64,000 nucleotides of DNA from the NCBI GenBank assembly GCA_934317215.1, contig CAKREH010000016.1, positions 23,999 to 87,998 of the forward strand, written 5' to 3'. Made by a program: the position numbers and the translations under genes. This DNA is from an uncultured Roseburia sp. Its GTDB lineage: Bacteria > Bacillota > Clostridia > Lachnospirales > Lachnospiraceae. Below are positions 8,322 through 17,466 of the stretch, one piece after another. Every line of letters begins with the position of its first letter. The stretch's first letter is position 1. Below the pieces are notes generated by a model, which was not told the DNA's origin, searched no databases, and worked only from the letters and a program-made list of their open reading frames with translations.

Positions 8322-8534
8322 TGACATCTGCTCTTCCTGTTTCATGATCATTTTTTTGACCATCTCGCCGCCGATGCTTCCTGCCTGTGCAGAAGTAAGA
8401 TCACCGTTGTAACCCTCTTTTAACGGTACACCGATCTCGCTTGCTACTTCCTGTTTGAAACGGTTCATAGCCTCTTTTGCCTGTGGTACAGCCATTTTGC
8501 TGGTGTTAGAACCAGAATTGTTAGATCCACTCAT
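8313..8534 (-). CDS. Small acid-soluble spore protein, alpha/beta type
   Basis: 73 residues from ATG 8534, preceded by GGAGG eight bases upstream; a GTG three codons earlier overlaps the ribosome site and is unlikely. The family signature is plain: KEAMNRFKQEVASEIGV near the middle and GSIGGEMVKKMI near the C-terminus, with the EIGV germination-protease cleavage region. These proteins coat DNA in the forespore and protect it from UV and heat. Expression should be forespore-specific; a CATACAGTA sequence upstream on the minus strand (around 8590-8598) could be part of a sigma-F/G -10 element, but the -35 is not convincing. Confidence 0.92.
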   Translation of the reverse strand: MSGSNNSGSNTSKMAVPQAKEAMNRFKQEVASEIGVPLKEGYNGDLTSAQAGSIGGEMVKKMIMKQEEQMSGK

Positions 8535-8681
8535 GGATTTCACCTCCGTAAATTAATCTGTTGTTTGTTATTAGGATTTACAAGTAAGAATTACTGTATG
8601 TCCTAATCCTATTATTTACACGGGGAGAAAAAATATGCTGGTAAATTCTTACAATTGAAAATTGCAAAAAATTCAGCTTCA

Positions 8682-8710
8682 TTGACAGCAAACCCCGTGT
8701 GATCTATAAT
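8682..8710 (+). promoter_or_regulatory. Consensus sigma-A promoter of the first glycan operon
   Basis: TTGACA (8682-8687), exactly 17 bases, TATAAT (8705-8710): a perfect housekeeping promoter, 42 bases before the GtrA start. It probably drives at least 8753-11215. Confidence 0.88.
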
Positions 8711-8752
8711 AAAAAAGTTGTTATACGTTAGGGAGAAAGAACGGAGGAATTT

Positions 8753-9214
8753 ATGGATACAGGGAAAACGGATATTTTTGACAGACTGATGCATCTGCCG
8801 GTTTTCAATATTTTTGAGCCGTTTTATAAAAAACATAAGGAAATGCTTTTATATCTGTTCTTCGGTGGACTGACATTTGTGATCAGCGTTATCACATATG
8901 CCTTTTTTAATGTTTCACTTGGAATGAACGAGCTTGTCGCAAACATCTTTTCATGGATTTTAGCGGTTTTATTTGCTTTTTTTACAAACCGTATCTGGGT
9001 ATTTGACGGGAAGACAAATGGAGCGAAAGAATTTTTTATACAGATGATGAATTTTTTCGGTGGAAGAGTTGCAACGTTAGTTGTTGAGGAAGTGATTCTT
9101 TTCGTGTTTATCACAAAACTGGGATTTGGAAGCATGGTGGTAAAAATTGCAGCCCAGATCATTGTGATCGTATTGAATTATGTGATCAGTAAATTATGGG
9201 TTTTCCGGAAATAA
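8753..9214 (+). CDS. GtrA family membrane protein
   Basis: 153 residues with four predicted membrane segments and the GtrA family pattern: FGGLTFVISVITYAFF in helix 1, then FTNRIWVFDG between helices 2 and 3, and YVISKLWVF at the C-terminus. GtrA proteins are proposed flippases or partners for polyprenyl-phosphate-linked sugars. The next two genes are GtrB-like synthases of such sugars and a GtrII-like transferase lies at 21889, so a three-part glycan decoration route is likely. Start at 8753 has GGAGG eight bases upstream. Confidence 0.87.
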   Translation: MDTGKTDIFDRLMHLPVFNIFEPFYKKHKEMLLYLFFGGLTFVISVITYAFFNVSLGMNELVANIFSWILAVLFAFFTNRIWVFDGKTNGAKEFFIQMMNFFGGRVATLVVEEVILFVFITKLGFGSMVVKIAAQIIVIVLNYVISKLWVFRK

Positions 9215-9284
9215 AAAGTTGTATCGGGCAGGGTGTTGACAGAGCCTGAGGGCATAATTGAACAGAATTAAAGGGAGAACGTCA

Positions 9285-10262
9285 ATGAGGGCAGTCTTAT
9301 ATATTGTAATTCCCTGTTATAATGAAGAAGAAGTTTTACCGGTAACTTCCGGGCTTTTTTTAGAAGAATTGCAGTTACTGATCGAAAAAGAAAAAATAAG
9401 TCCTGACAGCAGGATACTTTTTGTCAATGACGGAAGTAAGGATCGTACCTGGGAGATCATAGAAAAACTTGCCGTGGATGATATGCATTTTACCGGAATA
9501 AGCCAGAGCCGCAACAGAGGACATCAGAATGCAGTCCTTGCGGGTCTGATGGAGGCAAAAGATGTCTCTGATATCACAATCTCGATCGACTGTGACGGGC
9601 AGGATGATATCGCAACGATGGAGGCGATGGTAGACGCTTATTATGATGGGGCAGAAGTGGTTTATGGTGTCAGGAGCAGCCGTGATACGGATTCCTTTTT
9701 TAAAAGGTATACGGCGCAGGCATTTTATAAAATTTTAATGTGGATGGGCGTGGAAACTGTTTACAATCATGCAGATTACCGGCTGATCTCAGCGAGGGTG
9801 TTAAAAGAATTTGCCGGTTTTAAAGAGGTAAATCTGTTTTTAAGGGGAATGATCCCTCTGGTTGGTTTTAAGAGCACGAGTGTTTTTTATGAGAGGCATG
9901 AGAGAATGGCAGGCAGATCACATTATCCGCTTGCAAAAATGGTCAATCTGGCAATTGATGGAATCACGAGTCTGAGTGTAAAACCGCTCCGCCTTATTTC
10001 AGGTCTCGGTATCGGGGTATCTGTCCTGAGTTTTATCGGGGTTTTGTGGGCGGTTATTACACAGATCTGCGGCAGAACAGTGACCGGATGGGCAAGTACG
10101 ATCTGTGTGATCTGTTTTATGGGAGGCGTACAGCTTATCTGCCTTGGCGTGCTTGGCGAATATATTGGAAAAATTTATATGGAAGTTAAGGCGAGACCAC
10201 GCTATATTATCAGCGAGCGGACCTGGACAAAACAAAGTGAAGATGAGAAAAAAGGAGAATAG
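9285..10262 (+). CDS. GtrB-like polyprenyl-phosphate glycosyltransferase 1
   Basis: 325 residues from ATG 9285, which has GGGAG upstream; an upstream in-frame TTG lacks support. GT2 family with a GT-A domain: IPCYNEEE at the N-terminus, FVNDGSKD and SIDCDGQDD for nucleotide-sugar and metal binding. Two membrane helices close the protein (about 240-300), the layout of DPM1/GtrB enzymes that load a sugar from a nucleotide donor onto undecaprenyl phosphate. It follows GtrA closely and precedes a second enzyme of the same type. Confidence 0.85.
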   Translation: MRAVLYIVIPCYNEEEVLPVTSGLFLEELQLLIEKEKISPDSRILFVNDGSKDRTWEIIEKLAVDDMHFTGISQSRNRGHQNAVLAGLMEAKDVSDITISIDCDGQDDIATMEAMVDAYYDGAEVVYGVRSSRDTDSFFKRYTAQAFYKILMWMGVETVYNHADYRLISARVLKEFAGFKEVNLFLRGMIPLVGFKSTSVFYERHERMAGRSHYPLAKMVNLAIDGITSLSVKPLRLISGLGIGVSVLSFIGVLWAVITQICGRTVTGWASTICVICFMGGVQLICLGVLGEYIGKIYMEVKARPRYIISERTWTKQSEDEKKGE

Positions 10263-10270
10263 AGAAACAT

Positions 10271-11215
10271 ATGAAGATTTCGCTGATCGTTCCGTGCTAT
10301 AACGAGCAGGAAGCATTACCGATTTTTTATCGGGAGACAAAAAAAGTGATGCAGTCCATGGAATGTGATTATGAGATGATTTTTGTCAATGACGGATCAA
10401 AGGATGGTACACTGGATCTTTTGAAAGAGTTTGCAAAAGAAGATGCACATGTGACTTATATCGGATTTTCCAGAAATTTTGGCAAGGAAGCTGCCATGTA
10501 TGCCGGATTTTGCAATGTAACCGGGGATTATGCAGCAGTGATGGATGCGGATATGCAGGATCCGCCGGCATTATTGCCGCAGATGCTTGATATACTGGAG
10601 CATCAGGGATATGACAGCGTGGCGACGCGCCGTGTGACAAGAAAGGGAGAACCGGTGATAAGAAGCTGGTTTGCAAGAATGTTTTACCGCCTGATCAATA
10701 AGATCTCGGATGCAGATATCGTGGATGGTGCGAGAGATTTCAGGCTGATGAAACGCAGCATGGTCGATGCGATCGTTGAGATGGGGGAGTACAACCGTTT
10801 TTCGAAGGGAATTTTCGGATGGATCGGATTTAAGACATACTGGCTTCCATATGAGAATGTCAATCGTGTTGCAGGGGAGACAAAATGGAATTTCTGGAAA
10901 TTGTTTAAATATGCGATCGATGGAGTGATCAATTTCTCGCAGGCGCCGCTTTCCGTGGCATCCTGGTTTGGAATGTTCATGACATTTGTTTCTTTTGTGG
11001 CGGTAGTATTTATCGTTATCCGCAAACTGATCTTTGGGGATCCGGTGGATGGCTGGGCATCAACGGTATGTATTATTACACTGATCGGAGGCATACAGTT
11101 ATTCTGTATGGGAATTATGGGACAATATATTGCAAAGACATATCTGGAAGTCAAAAAAAGACCGCACTATATCGTTTCGGATACGAACCGTGAGGATATG
11201 GAAAAGGTGAAATAA
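10271..11215 (+). CDS. GtrB-like polyprenyl-phosphate glycosyltransferase 2
   Basis: 314 residues, GT2 family. It shares the plan of the preceding gene: IVPCYNEQEALPIFY, FVNDGSKDGT, then AVMDADMQDPP as the metal site, and two C-terminal helices ending with KKRPHYIVSD. It is only eight bases downstream of its neighbour. The two differ enough to be separate enzymes, possibly loading different sugars. Its stop codon lies inside a tandem 17-base repeat that fills the gap to the next gene. Confidence 0.85.
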   Translation: MKISLIVPCYNEQEALPIFYRETKKVMQSMECDYEMIFVNDGSKDGTLDLLKEFAKEDAHVTYIGFSRNFGKEAAMYAGFCNVTGDYAAVMDADMQDPPALLPQMLDILEHQGYDSVATRRVTRKGEPVIRSWFARMFYRLINKISDADIVDGARDFRLMKRSMVDAIVEMGEYNRFSKGIFGWIGFKTYWLPYENVNRVAGETKWNFWKLFKYAIDGVINFSQAPLSVASWFGMFMTFVSFVAVVFIVIRKLIFGDPVDGWASTVCIITLIGGIQLFCMGIMGQYIAKTYLEVKKRPHYIVSDTNREDMEKVK

Positions 11216-11255
11216 TAGAAAAACTGAAATAATAGAAAAACTGAAATAATAGAAA
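11208..11255 (+). repeat. 17-bp tandem repeat, 2.8 copies
   Basis: TGAAATAATAGAAAAAC repeats at 11208-11224, 11225-11241 and 11242-11255 (partial). The first unit contains the stop codon of the preceding gene. It looks like recent slippage duplication in an A/T-rich spacer. Confidence 0.85.
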
Positions 11256-11273
11256 TAAGGCAGGAGGTTTGGT

Positions 11274-13079
11274 ATGAAGAAAAAAGTATTGGCATTGTTT
11301 ATGGCAGTCTTTGTTACTGCGGGGACGGTGTTTGCACCGGCTGAGACAGGTCTTATTTATGCGGCACAGGCGACAGAAGAACAGACGGAGACATCTTCTG
11401 CTTCCGATATGCCGACAGGTCTTATGCCGGTAGAAGCAGTTGGAGAGATTGTTCTGGATGAGGAAACTGCACAGGAGGAAGAAGTAGAAAATGTCATAAA
11501 ATCGGCTGCTGTTTACAGCAGTGACTGGGAGAAATATGGAAGCTATTATTTCTACAATCAGTTAGACAAAAAAGAAAAAGCATACTGGGATGCGTTAAAT
11601 AAGGTCTGTTTAAAATATATCACGACACAGGCGGATGCAGTGAATTATCAGGGAACAAATTATTATTATATTGACGGTGTGTTCAGCAGCAATCTGTCAC
11701 TTGCGCAGATAGAGGAAGTATATCGGATATTCCGTTATTCGAATCCACAGTATTATTTCTTAAAAAGCGCATATATACGTACAACATATAACGGAGAACA
11801 TGGTATCGCAGCCTGTGTTTATCCGGCATTTGTAAAAGGATCATCGCGTGCAAAAGCGACAAAAAAAGTACAGAGTAAAGTTTCATCCTGGCAGAAAAAG
11901 ATTGATGTCTGCTCCACGGATGCCGCAAAAGTGAAAAAAATCCATGACCTGATCATTGATAAGGTGGAATATAATCAGGCTTTAGTTAACTCTGGTTTTG
12001 CAAATGAGGATAATGAATATTCCCAGTCTGCATACAGTGCATTCTGCACGGATCTGACGGTATGTGCAGGGTATTCGCAGGCATTTGAAATGATGTGTAA
12101 TGGTTCGGGAATTGATGCAGTGGCAGTCACAAGCGCCGCCCATGAGTGGAACAAAGTGCGCATCAACGATTCCTGGTACAATGTGGACTGTACCTGGGAT
12201 GATTTAGATGGCAGAATTTATTATGATTACTTTGAGAGAAGTGATGAATATTTTGATACGGTAAGCAGCCTGTCCTATGCTTACCACATGGAAGAAGATA
12301 TCTGGGATGGATATCTGCCGGCATGTACATTAGATTCCGGAGCAACATCCACGTCAGCCGGAAAAGTCAGAACTTCCACAAAAACAACAGCCAAGCCGGT
12401 TATTTCAGCTTCGGCAAGCGGTTCCTCCTACAAAGTAAAGATTACGTGTTCCACATCCGGGGCAGCTATATACTACACCACAGACGGAAGTACGCCAAAC
12501 CAGGCTTATTCGAAGGGAACCCGCTATACAGGTGCATTTACGGTTGCATCCGGCAAGACGGTAAAGGCAGTTGCTGTCTGCAATAAATATGAGGACAGCA
12601 GTGTGGCATCGAAGAAAATGGAAAAAGAGGCAGCCTCGTATAAGATCACATTTAATGCGAACGGCGGCAGGGGAAGCATGAGTAAGCAGAGCATGGCAAA
12701 GGGTGTTTCCACCGCGATCTCAAAAAATAAGTTTTCGAAAAAATATTATACATTCACTGGCTGGAACACAAAGGCAGACGGAAAGGGAAAATCTTATAAA
12801 AACAAAGAAAAAATAAAGCTGAAAAAAAATATTACCCTGTATGCACAGTGGAAACCTGCTAAATATAAGATCACATATAAATTAAATGGCGGAAAAAATG
12901 CAAAGAATCCAGCCAGCTATACCTGTACAACATCGACGATCAAACTGAAAAATCCGACGAGAAAAGGGTATGTGTTTAAGGGATGGTATTTAGATAAAAA
13001 GTTTAAAAAGAAAGTTACCGTGATCAACAAGGGCAGCAGCGGAAATAAAACATTGTACGCAAAGTGGAAAAAGAAATAA
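11274..13079 (+). CDS. Secreted transglutaminase-like protein with wall-type repeats
   Basis: 601 residues. A signal peptide occupies about 1-31 (cleavage near LIYAAQA). A transglutaminase-like core spans roughly 215-310 with the full triad: C264 in VCAGYSQAF, H290 in AAHEW and D305 in NVDCTWDD. A chitobiase/beta-hexosaminidase C-terminal type domain follows at 373-450 (AAIYYTTDGSTP). Two InlB/Listeria-Bacteroides beta repeats end the protein (455-528, 529-600; ITLYAQW and KTLYAKW). Such proteins are exported and may cleave or cross-link peptides of the wall or matrix. No sortase motif is seen. The ribosome site is GGAGG at 11263. Confidence 0.85.
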   Translation: MKKKVLALFMAVFVTAGTVFAPAETGLIYAAQATEEQTETSSASDMPTGLMPVEAVGEIVLDEETAQEEEVENVIKSAAVYSSDWEKYGSYYFYNQLDKKEKAYWDALNKVCLKYITTQADAVNYQGTNYYYIDGVFSSNLSLAQIEEVYRIFRYSNPQYYFLKSAYIRTTYNGEHGIAACVYPAFVKGSSRAKATKKVQSKVSSWQKKIDVCSTDAAKVKKIHDLIIDKVEYNQALVNSGFANEDNEYSQSAYSAFCTDLTVCAGYSQAFEMMCNGSGIDAVAVTSAAHEWNKVRINDSWYNVDCTWDDLDGRIYYDYFERSDEYFDTVSSLSYAYHMEEDIWDGYLPACTLDSGATSTSAGKVRTSTKTTAKPVISASASGSSYKVKITCSTSGAAIYYTTDGSTPNQAYSKGTRYTGAFTVASGKTVKAVAVCNKYEDSSVASKKMEKEAASYKITFNANGGRGSMSKQSMAKGVSTAISKNKFSKKYYTFTGWNTKADGKGKSYKNKEKIKLKKNITLYAQWKPAKYKITYKLNGGKNAKNPASYTCTTSTIKLKNPTRKGYVFKGWYLDKKFKKKVTVINKGSSGNKTLYAKWKKK

Positions 13080-13216
13080 TTTATGGATTACAGTTTTTTT
13101 ACCTTAAGGTTTTCTTAAGACGTGAAAATAAGATGGAAAAAAAGTCCGGAAAAGTGGTATAATAATACACATAGTGCAAAAGAGCACGGAATAATTGTGA
13201 TGAGAGGTATTTAGTT

Positions 13217-14314
13217 TTGAAGAAAAGAGTAATGTTAATGCTGACAGCGCTTGCAATGACGGCATCCATGGCAGCATGCGGTGACAAAAAAGCAGAGGAA
13301 GAGACTGTCGCTGAAACAACGGAAGTTGCAGAGGCAGTGGTAGAAACCGAAGTAACAGAGACAGAGAGCGAGGAAGTACTTCCAGAGGGAATGTACCGCA
13401 GTGAACTGACAAATGAACTGATCGACGAGAGCATGAAAAATCAGAGACCGATCGCAGTCATGGTGGATAACGAGTCTATCGCACTGCCACATTATGGTTT
13501 ATCTCAGGCAGATGTTGTCTATGAGATGATGAACAGTACGTTAAACGGCAGAATTACCAGATTTATGGTGCTGGTCAAAGACTGGGAGAATATCAAACAG
13601 TTAGGAAGTATCAGAAGCGTGCGTCCTACGAATGTCCTGATCGCATCGGAGTGGAATGCAGTTATCTGTCACGATGGCGGACCATTCTATGTGGATCAGT
13701 ATATGGCGGATCCGAGTGTGGATAATTTCAGTGGTACATTTTCGCGTGTGGATAACGGTAAGTCAAGAGAGTATACAGAGTATATTCTGCCGGGTGATCT
13801 GGACAAGAACTTTGAAAACAGCGGGGTGTCTAAAGAATATACTTCAACTTATGAGGGAGCACATTACCGGTTTGCAAGTGAAAAGAATCCGGTTGATCTT
13901 TCATCAGCATCTGATTCAATTGATGCTAAAACAGTGAACATGCCATATCCGCATAATAAATCTATGTTAGAGTATAACGAAGATGATCAGTTATATTATT
14001 ATTCTGAGTATGGCAAGCCACATGTAGATCCGGGCAATGACAACAAACAGCTTAGTTTTAAAAATGTTCTGATCCAGAGCTGCCTTTATACGCAGTATGA
14101 TGAGCACGGTTATATGATTTTTAACTGTATTGGTCAGGATATTGGATATTATCTGACAAATGGAAAGGCAATCCCGATTACCTGGACGAAAGAATCAATG
14201 ACTTCTCCAACCCGTTACTATGATGCAGATGGCAACGAGATCAAAATCAATACCGGTAAAACATATGTTGGACTGGTACCGACAGATAACTGGGAAGACC
14301 TCGTAATTGAATAA
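13217..14314 (+). CDS. DUF3048 lipoprotein (YerB-like)
   Basis: 365 residues. The N-terminus is a lipoprotein signal: lysines and arginine, a hydrophobic run and the lipobox ASMAAC with C21 as the lipidated cysteine, followed by an acidic threonine/glutamate linker to about residue 58. The two-part DUF3048 body begins at RPIAVMVDN and includes GSIRSVRPT and CHDGGPFY. Family function is unknown; members sit on the outer face of the membrane. Translation is read from TTG 13217 because no ATG precedes the signal peptide; GAGAGG lies upstream. A -10-like TATAAT at 13158-13163 suggests a separate transcript. Confidence 0.8.
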   Translation: MKKRVMLMLTALAMTASMAACGDKKAEEETVAETTEVAEAVVETEVTETESEEVLPEGMYRSELTNELIDESMKNQRPIAVMVDNESIALPHYGLSQADVVYEMMNSTLNGRITRFMVLVKDWENIKQLGSIRSVRPTNVLIASEWNAVICHDGGPFYVDQYMADPSVDNFSGTFSRVDNGKSREYTEYILPGDLDKNFENSGVSKEYTSTYEGAHYRFASEKNPVDLSSASDSIDAKTVNMPYPHNKSMLEYNEDDQLYYYSEYGKPHVDPGNDNKQLSFKNVLIQSCLYTQYDEHGYMIFNCIGQDIGYYLTNGKAIPITWTKESMTSPTRYYDADGNEIKINTGKTYVGLVPTDNWEDLVIE

Positions 14315-14324
14315 GAGCGGTATT

Positions 14325-14365
14325 AAAAAGATTCGTATCTGATTTGACGGTACGGATCTTTTTTT
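14325..14365 (+). terminator. Terminator after the DUF3048 gene
   Basis: AAAAAGATTCGTA pairs with TACGGATCTTTTT across a short loop and runs into a T stretch, starting 11 bases after the stop. Confidence 0.75.
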
Positions 14366-14442
14366 AGTCTTTTAAAATCATGTGTTTTGCGGTAAAATGA
14401 ACATATATGTGGTCAGAGACAGATCAGCTGTGACTAACGGAA

Positions 14443-15171
14443 ATGAATGACAGGCAAATCGGAGAATGTGCAGTGGATAAAAATAAATTTGAGACAGACA
14501 GAGAATATACAGTATGGGACATCCTGCGGGAAAATCTGAAAGTATGGTGGCTGATGATTCTGGGGGCACTGGCAGGCGCGCTGCTTTTAGGCGGCTATAA
14601 ATATGATTCGAATCGTTCGTATATTTCTGAAAAAAATTATGAGAATGATTACCGTGTCATGGCATCTTTGATGGTGGAAGAATACAGTGCGGAGAGTGCC
14701 GCGGAGCGTGTCGGGACGGTGATCACGGTGGCTGGCAGTCACAGTACCTATGAGAAAATGAAGGAGTTAAGCGGATATGATATGGAATATCTGGCATATC
14801 AGGATATGTTTGACTTAGAGCAGGGATCTTCTTCGGATGTGATCACAGTGCATGTAAAATATCCGAGAACCTACGGAACATTTTCACTGGAAAATGAAAA
14901 GGATGCCATGAAATTTGCAGACTGTCTGTTAGAGGCAATAAAAGAAACGGTGCAGGAGAGTATTGGTAAAAACGGAGTTCATGTGTTAGATGAGCCGTAT
15001 GTGGCGGATGTTAAGAAAAGGTATCTTGCCTATGCGCCGACGATACGGGAATTTAAGCGCGAAATCGCTAAGGCAGCTGTAGCAGGAGCATTTTTTGGCA
15101 TCATAATCGAAGTGGCAGTTTATGCGGGCGTGCAGGTGTATGGAAAAAAGGAACGGAATATAGAGGGATAG
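14443..15171 (+). CDS. Wzz-like chain-length or polysaccharide co-polymerase protein
   Basis: 242 residues with one membrane segment near each end (about 35-58, WLMILGALAGALLLGG, and 208-232, AVAGAFFGIIIEVAVYAG) and an extracellular middle. This is the Wzz/YveK plan, although the usual proline motif is weak. It stands directly before a Wzy-like protein (gap of three bases), supporting a role in chain length control. A GTG at 14473 with GGAG eight bases upstream is an alternative start that would remove ten residues. Confidence 0.6.
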   Translation: MNDRQIGECAVDKNKFETDREYTVWDILRENLKVWWLMILGALAGALLLGGYKYDSNRSYISEKNYENDYRVMASLMVEEYSAESAAERVGTVITVAGSHSTYEKMKELSGYDMEYLAYQDMFDLEQGSSSDVITVHVKYPRTYGTFSLENEKDAMKFADCLLEAIKETVQESIGKNGVHVLDEPYVADVKKRYLAYAPTIREFKREIAKAAVAGAFFGIIIEVAVYAGVQVYGKKERNIEG

Positions 15172-15174
15172 CAA

Positions 15175-16320
15175 ATGAATACGGTACGAACATTTTTTAA
15201 AAATGCTGACGTTAAAAAAATCGGAGTTGTCTCTTTTTATGCGTATTTTGCGATCAATATACTGATGAAAGCATTTTCCTATGATCACGGGGACAATATC
15301 TATAAATGGTTCTTCTATACAGCAATCTTATTCTGGGGCATCAAAATGATATTTACCACTTACACCATGCGGGAAGTATTCTGGATCGCTGTTATGATGG
15401 GAATTGGAATTATGCTTTCGGTGATCACAAGACAGAATATGTGGCTGTTGTCGATCATGACGGTTGTGGCGATGAAAAACTGCCGTTTCTCTGTGATCGC
15501 GCAGATTGCAGTATGGATCCGCTGTGTGGCGGCGGTGATCCTGGTAAGCGGATCTTTGATCGGGATTTTTAATATCGGCGAACAGACAAAACTGGATTCC
15601 GGGTATGTGGAACAGCATGTATACGGATTTGCCATGGGAGAGCCGAATACGGCATTTTTGACGGTATTTTCAGCGTTACTTCTGGTGCTGTATTATAATT
15701 ATGAAAAATTAAATATTTTCTGGTTTGGCATGACATCATTGATCGTACTCGTCTTTTACAAGATGACATTTTGCAGGACGGGAGTGCTTGTGTTCTTTTT
15801 CTGCTGGGTATTGATCTTATTTGAAAAGATTGTAAAAAGTAAAAAAATAAAATTCCTTCTGGTGTGTTCTGTACCGGTCGGAGCTGCATTTTCCCTGCTT
15901 ACGACACTTTTTTATAATGGAAATCATGCATTGCTTTATAAGATCAACCATCTGGTGTCTGGAAGAGTGTATATCATGAACACTTATTATAAGGATCAGG
16001 GGTTATCCCTGTTTCCGCGTACCCAGGAGATTTTTTATACGAGCTATCACGGACTGATCGATAACAGTTACATGCATGTGACTTTTTATGCGGGAATTCT
16101 TGTGGCGGTACTTTTCTTTGGGATCATTTTAAAGACCATGTTAAGACTGTACCGGATGGAGTGTTACAAAGAACTTGTGATGATAGGAACTTTAGCACTG
16201 TATGGTGTGTTAGAGCAGTTTGTGCTAAATGGATTTATGAATATATTTTTACTTTGGTGTGGAATATTACTATATCCGGGCATAGAAGAGGAAAGACATG
16301 AGGAAAGACATGAAAAATAA
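15175..16320 (+). CDS. Wzy-like O-antigen polymerase family membrane protein
   Basis: 381 residues and about ten membrane segments with a larger loop (GNHALLYKINHLVSGRVYI, about 255-275) before YHGLIDNSYM. Sequence conservation in Wzy polymerases is poor; the call rests on topology, the loop with GR and DNS motifs, and the position between a Wzz-like gene and glycosyltransferases. It would join repeat units on the outer face of the membrane. Its end overlaps the next gene by 23 bases. Confidence 0.65.
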   Translation: MNTVRTFFKNADVKKIGVVSFYAYFAINILMKAFSYDHGDNIYKWFFYTAILFWGIKMIFTTYTMREVFWIAVMMGIGIMLSVITRQNMWLLSIMTVVAMKNCRFSVIAQIAVWIRCVAAVILVSGSLIGIFNIGEQTKLDSGYVEQHVYGFAMGEPNTAFLTVFSALLLVLYYNYEKLNIFWFGMTSLIVLVFYKMTFCRTGVLVFFFCWVLILFEKIVKSKKIKFLLVCSVPVGAAFSLLTTLFYNGNHALLYKINHLVSGRVYIMNTYYKDQGLSLFPRTQEIFYTSYHGLIDNSYMHVTFYAGILVAVLFFGIILKTMLRLYRMECYKELVMIGTLALYGVLEQFVLNGFMNIFLLWCGILLYPGIEEERHEERHEK

Positions 16321-17347
16321 ACTATATGTATTAAATCAGAGGCAGGATGAGACCTATGATGCAGCAGGAAAAGCCATGCGTGATGTATTTTCCGTGCTTG
16401 CAGATAAAAAGGCAAAAATTATCTGGAGTATGCCAAAACATTGCAGTAAATATTTAAAACTGCTGGATCTGCCATATCTGGTTCTGTTTCTGCTGTTTCG
16501 CGTAAAAAAAAGCGACAGCGTATTTTATTCGATCCCGGAAAATCATTTCAAGATCCGCCTGTTAAAGAGTCTGCAGCGAGTGAAAAAGTACCGGATCATC
16601 TGTTTTATCAATGATCTGAATGCGTTTCGCTATGACGGAGAGACAGACGGCGATCCCGGTGAGGTGAGAGCACTTGCTGCGGCGGATAAAATACTTGCAC
16701 CGAATGCAAATACCATTTCCATGTTAAAGAAAAATGGTATTTCCTCGGACATGATACCGGTCGGAATCTGGGATTATCGTATGAATGGGACACAGATCGC
16801 TAAAATCCGTGAAATATCGCATGCACATCAAAAAGAAAATGAAGTGAAAATTGCATTTGCAGGCAATCTTAACAAATCAGAATTTTTATTTGTCATGGAG
16901 CTTCCTTCAGATGTCCGGATGGAATTATGGGGAAAACTGGATCAGGGGCGGGAAAAAACACTCGCAGAAGGCTGTCATTATCATGGAATCCTGTCCTCCG
17001 ACGAGATACCGTTTGCAGTAGGTGCGATGGATTATGGATTAGTCTGGGATGGCAGCGGAAAAGATGAGATCGAAGGCGGTCTGGGTGAATATCTTCGATA
17101 CAACAATTCCCATAAATGTGCGCTTTATCTTGCCTCCGGTCTCCCGGTCATCGTATGGAGCCAGTCCGGTATGGCACATTTTGTAAAAGAACATGCCTGC
17201 GGTATCACCATCGACCGTCTCAGTGATTTGGATCAGGCGCTCCATGCTGCGGATTATGCAAAACTCAAAGAGGCTGCCCTTGCAGTTGCACCGAAACTGT
17301 GGGAAGGATATTACTTAAGCAAAGCGATAGATTCCGCCTGTGAATAG
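16298..17347 (+). CDS. Glycosyltransferase, galactofuranosyltransferase-like
   Basis: 349 residues, soluble or peripheral. The pattern CFINDLNAFRYDG, AADKILAPNANTISML and GYYLSKAID matches the beta-1,6-galactofuranosyltransferase-like family of GT-B fold enzymes found in capsule loci. The sugar is not certain. A 14-base direct repeat (GAGGAAAGACATGA) at the gene start gives two equally good starts, 16298 and 16310, each with its own ribosome site. Translational coupling with the Wzy-like gene is likely from the overlap. Confidence 0.65.
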   Translation: MRKDMKNKLYVLNQRQDETYDAAGKAMRDVFSVLADKKAKIIWSMPKHCSKYLKLLDLPYLVLFLLFRVKKSDSVFYSIPENHFKIRLLKSLQRVKKYRIICFINDLNAFRYDGETDGDPGEVRALAAADKILAPNANTISMLKKNGISSDMIPVGIWDYRMNGTQIAKIREISHAHQKENEVKIAFAGNLNKSEFLFVMELPSDVRMELWGKLDQGREKTLAEGCHYHGILSSDEIPFAVGAMDYGLVWDGSGKDEIEGGLGEYLRYNNSHKCALYLASGLPVIVWSQSGMAHFVKEHACGITIDRLSDLDQALHAADYAKLKEAALAVAPKLWEGYYLSKAIDSACE

Positions 17348-17466
17348 TTGTAAAACAATTAAATCATATAAAATAGTTGTGAAAAAGGTACAGTTTTAAA
17401 AGAAGGTGCTGTGGGCATCGCGCAGGGAAGAGAGTGCCTTTCACATACAAAGGAGAAAAGTTAGTT

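Noticed and set aside
13099..13434. Serine-rich minus-strand frame
   Set aside because: Antisense to the acidic linker of the DUF3048 lipoprotein; the serine and valine bias is a shadow of GAA/ACA-rich codons.
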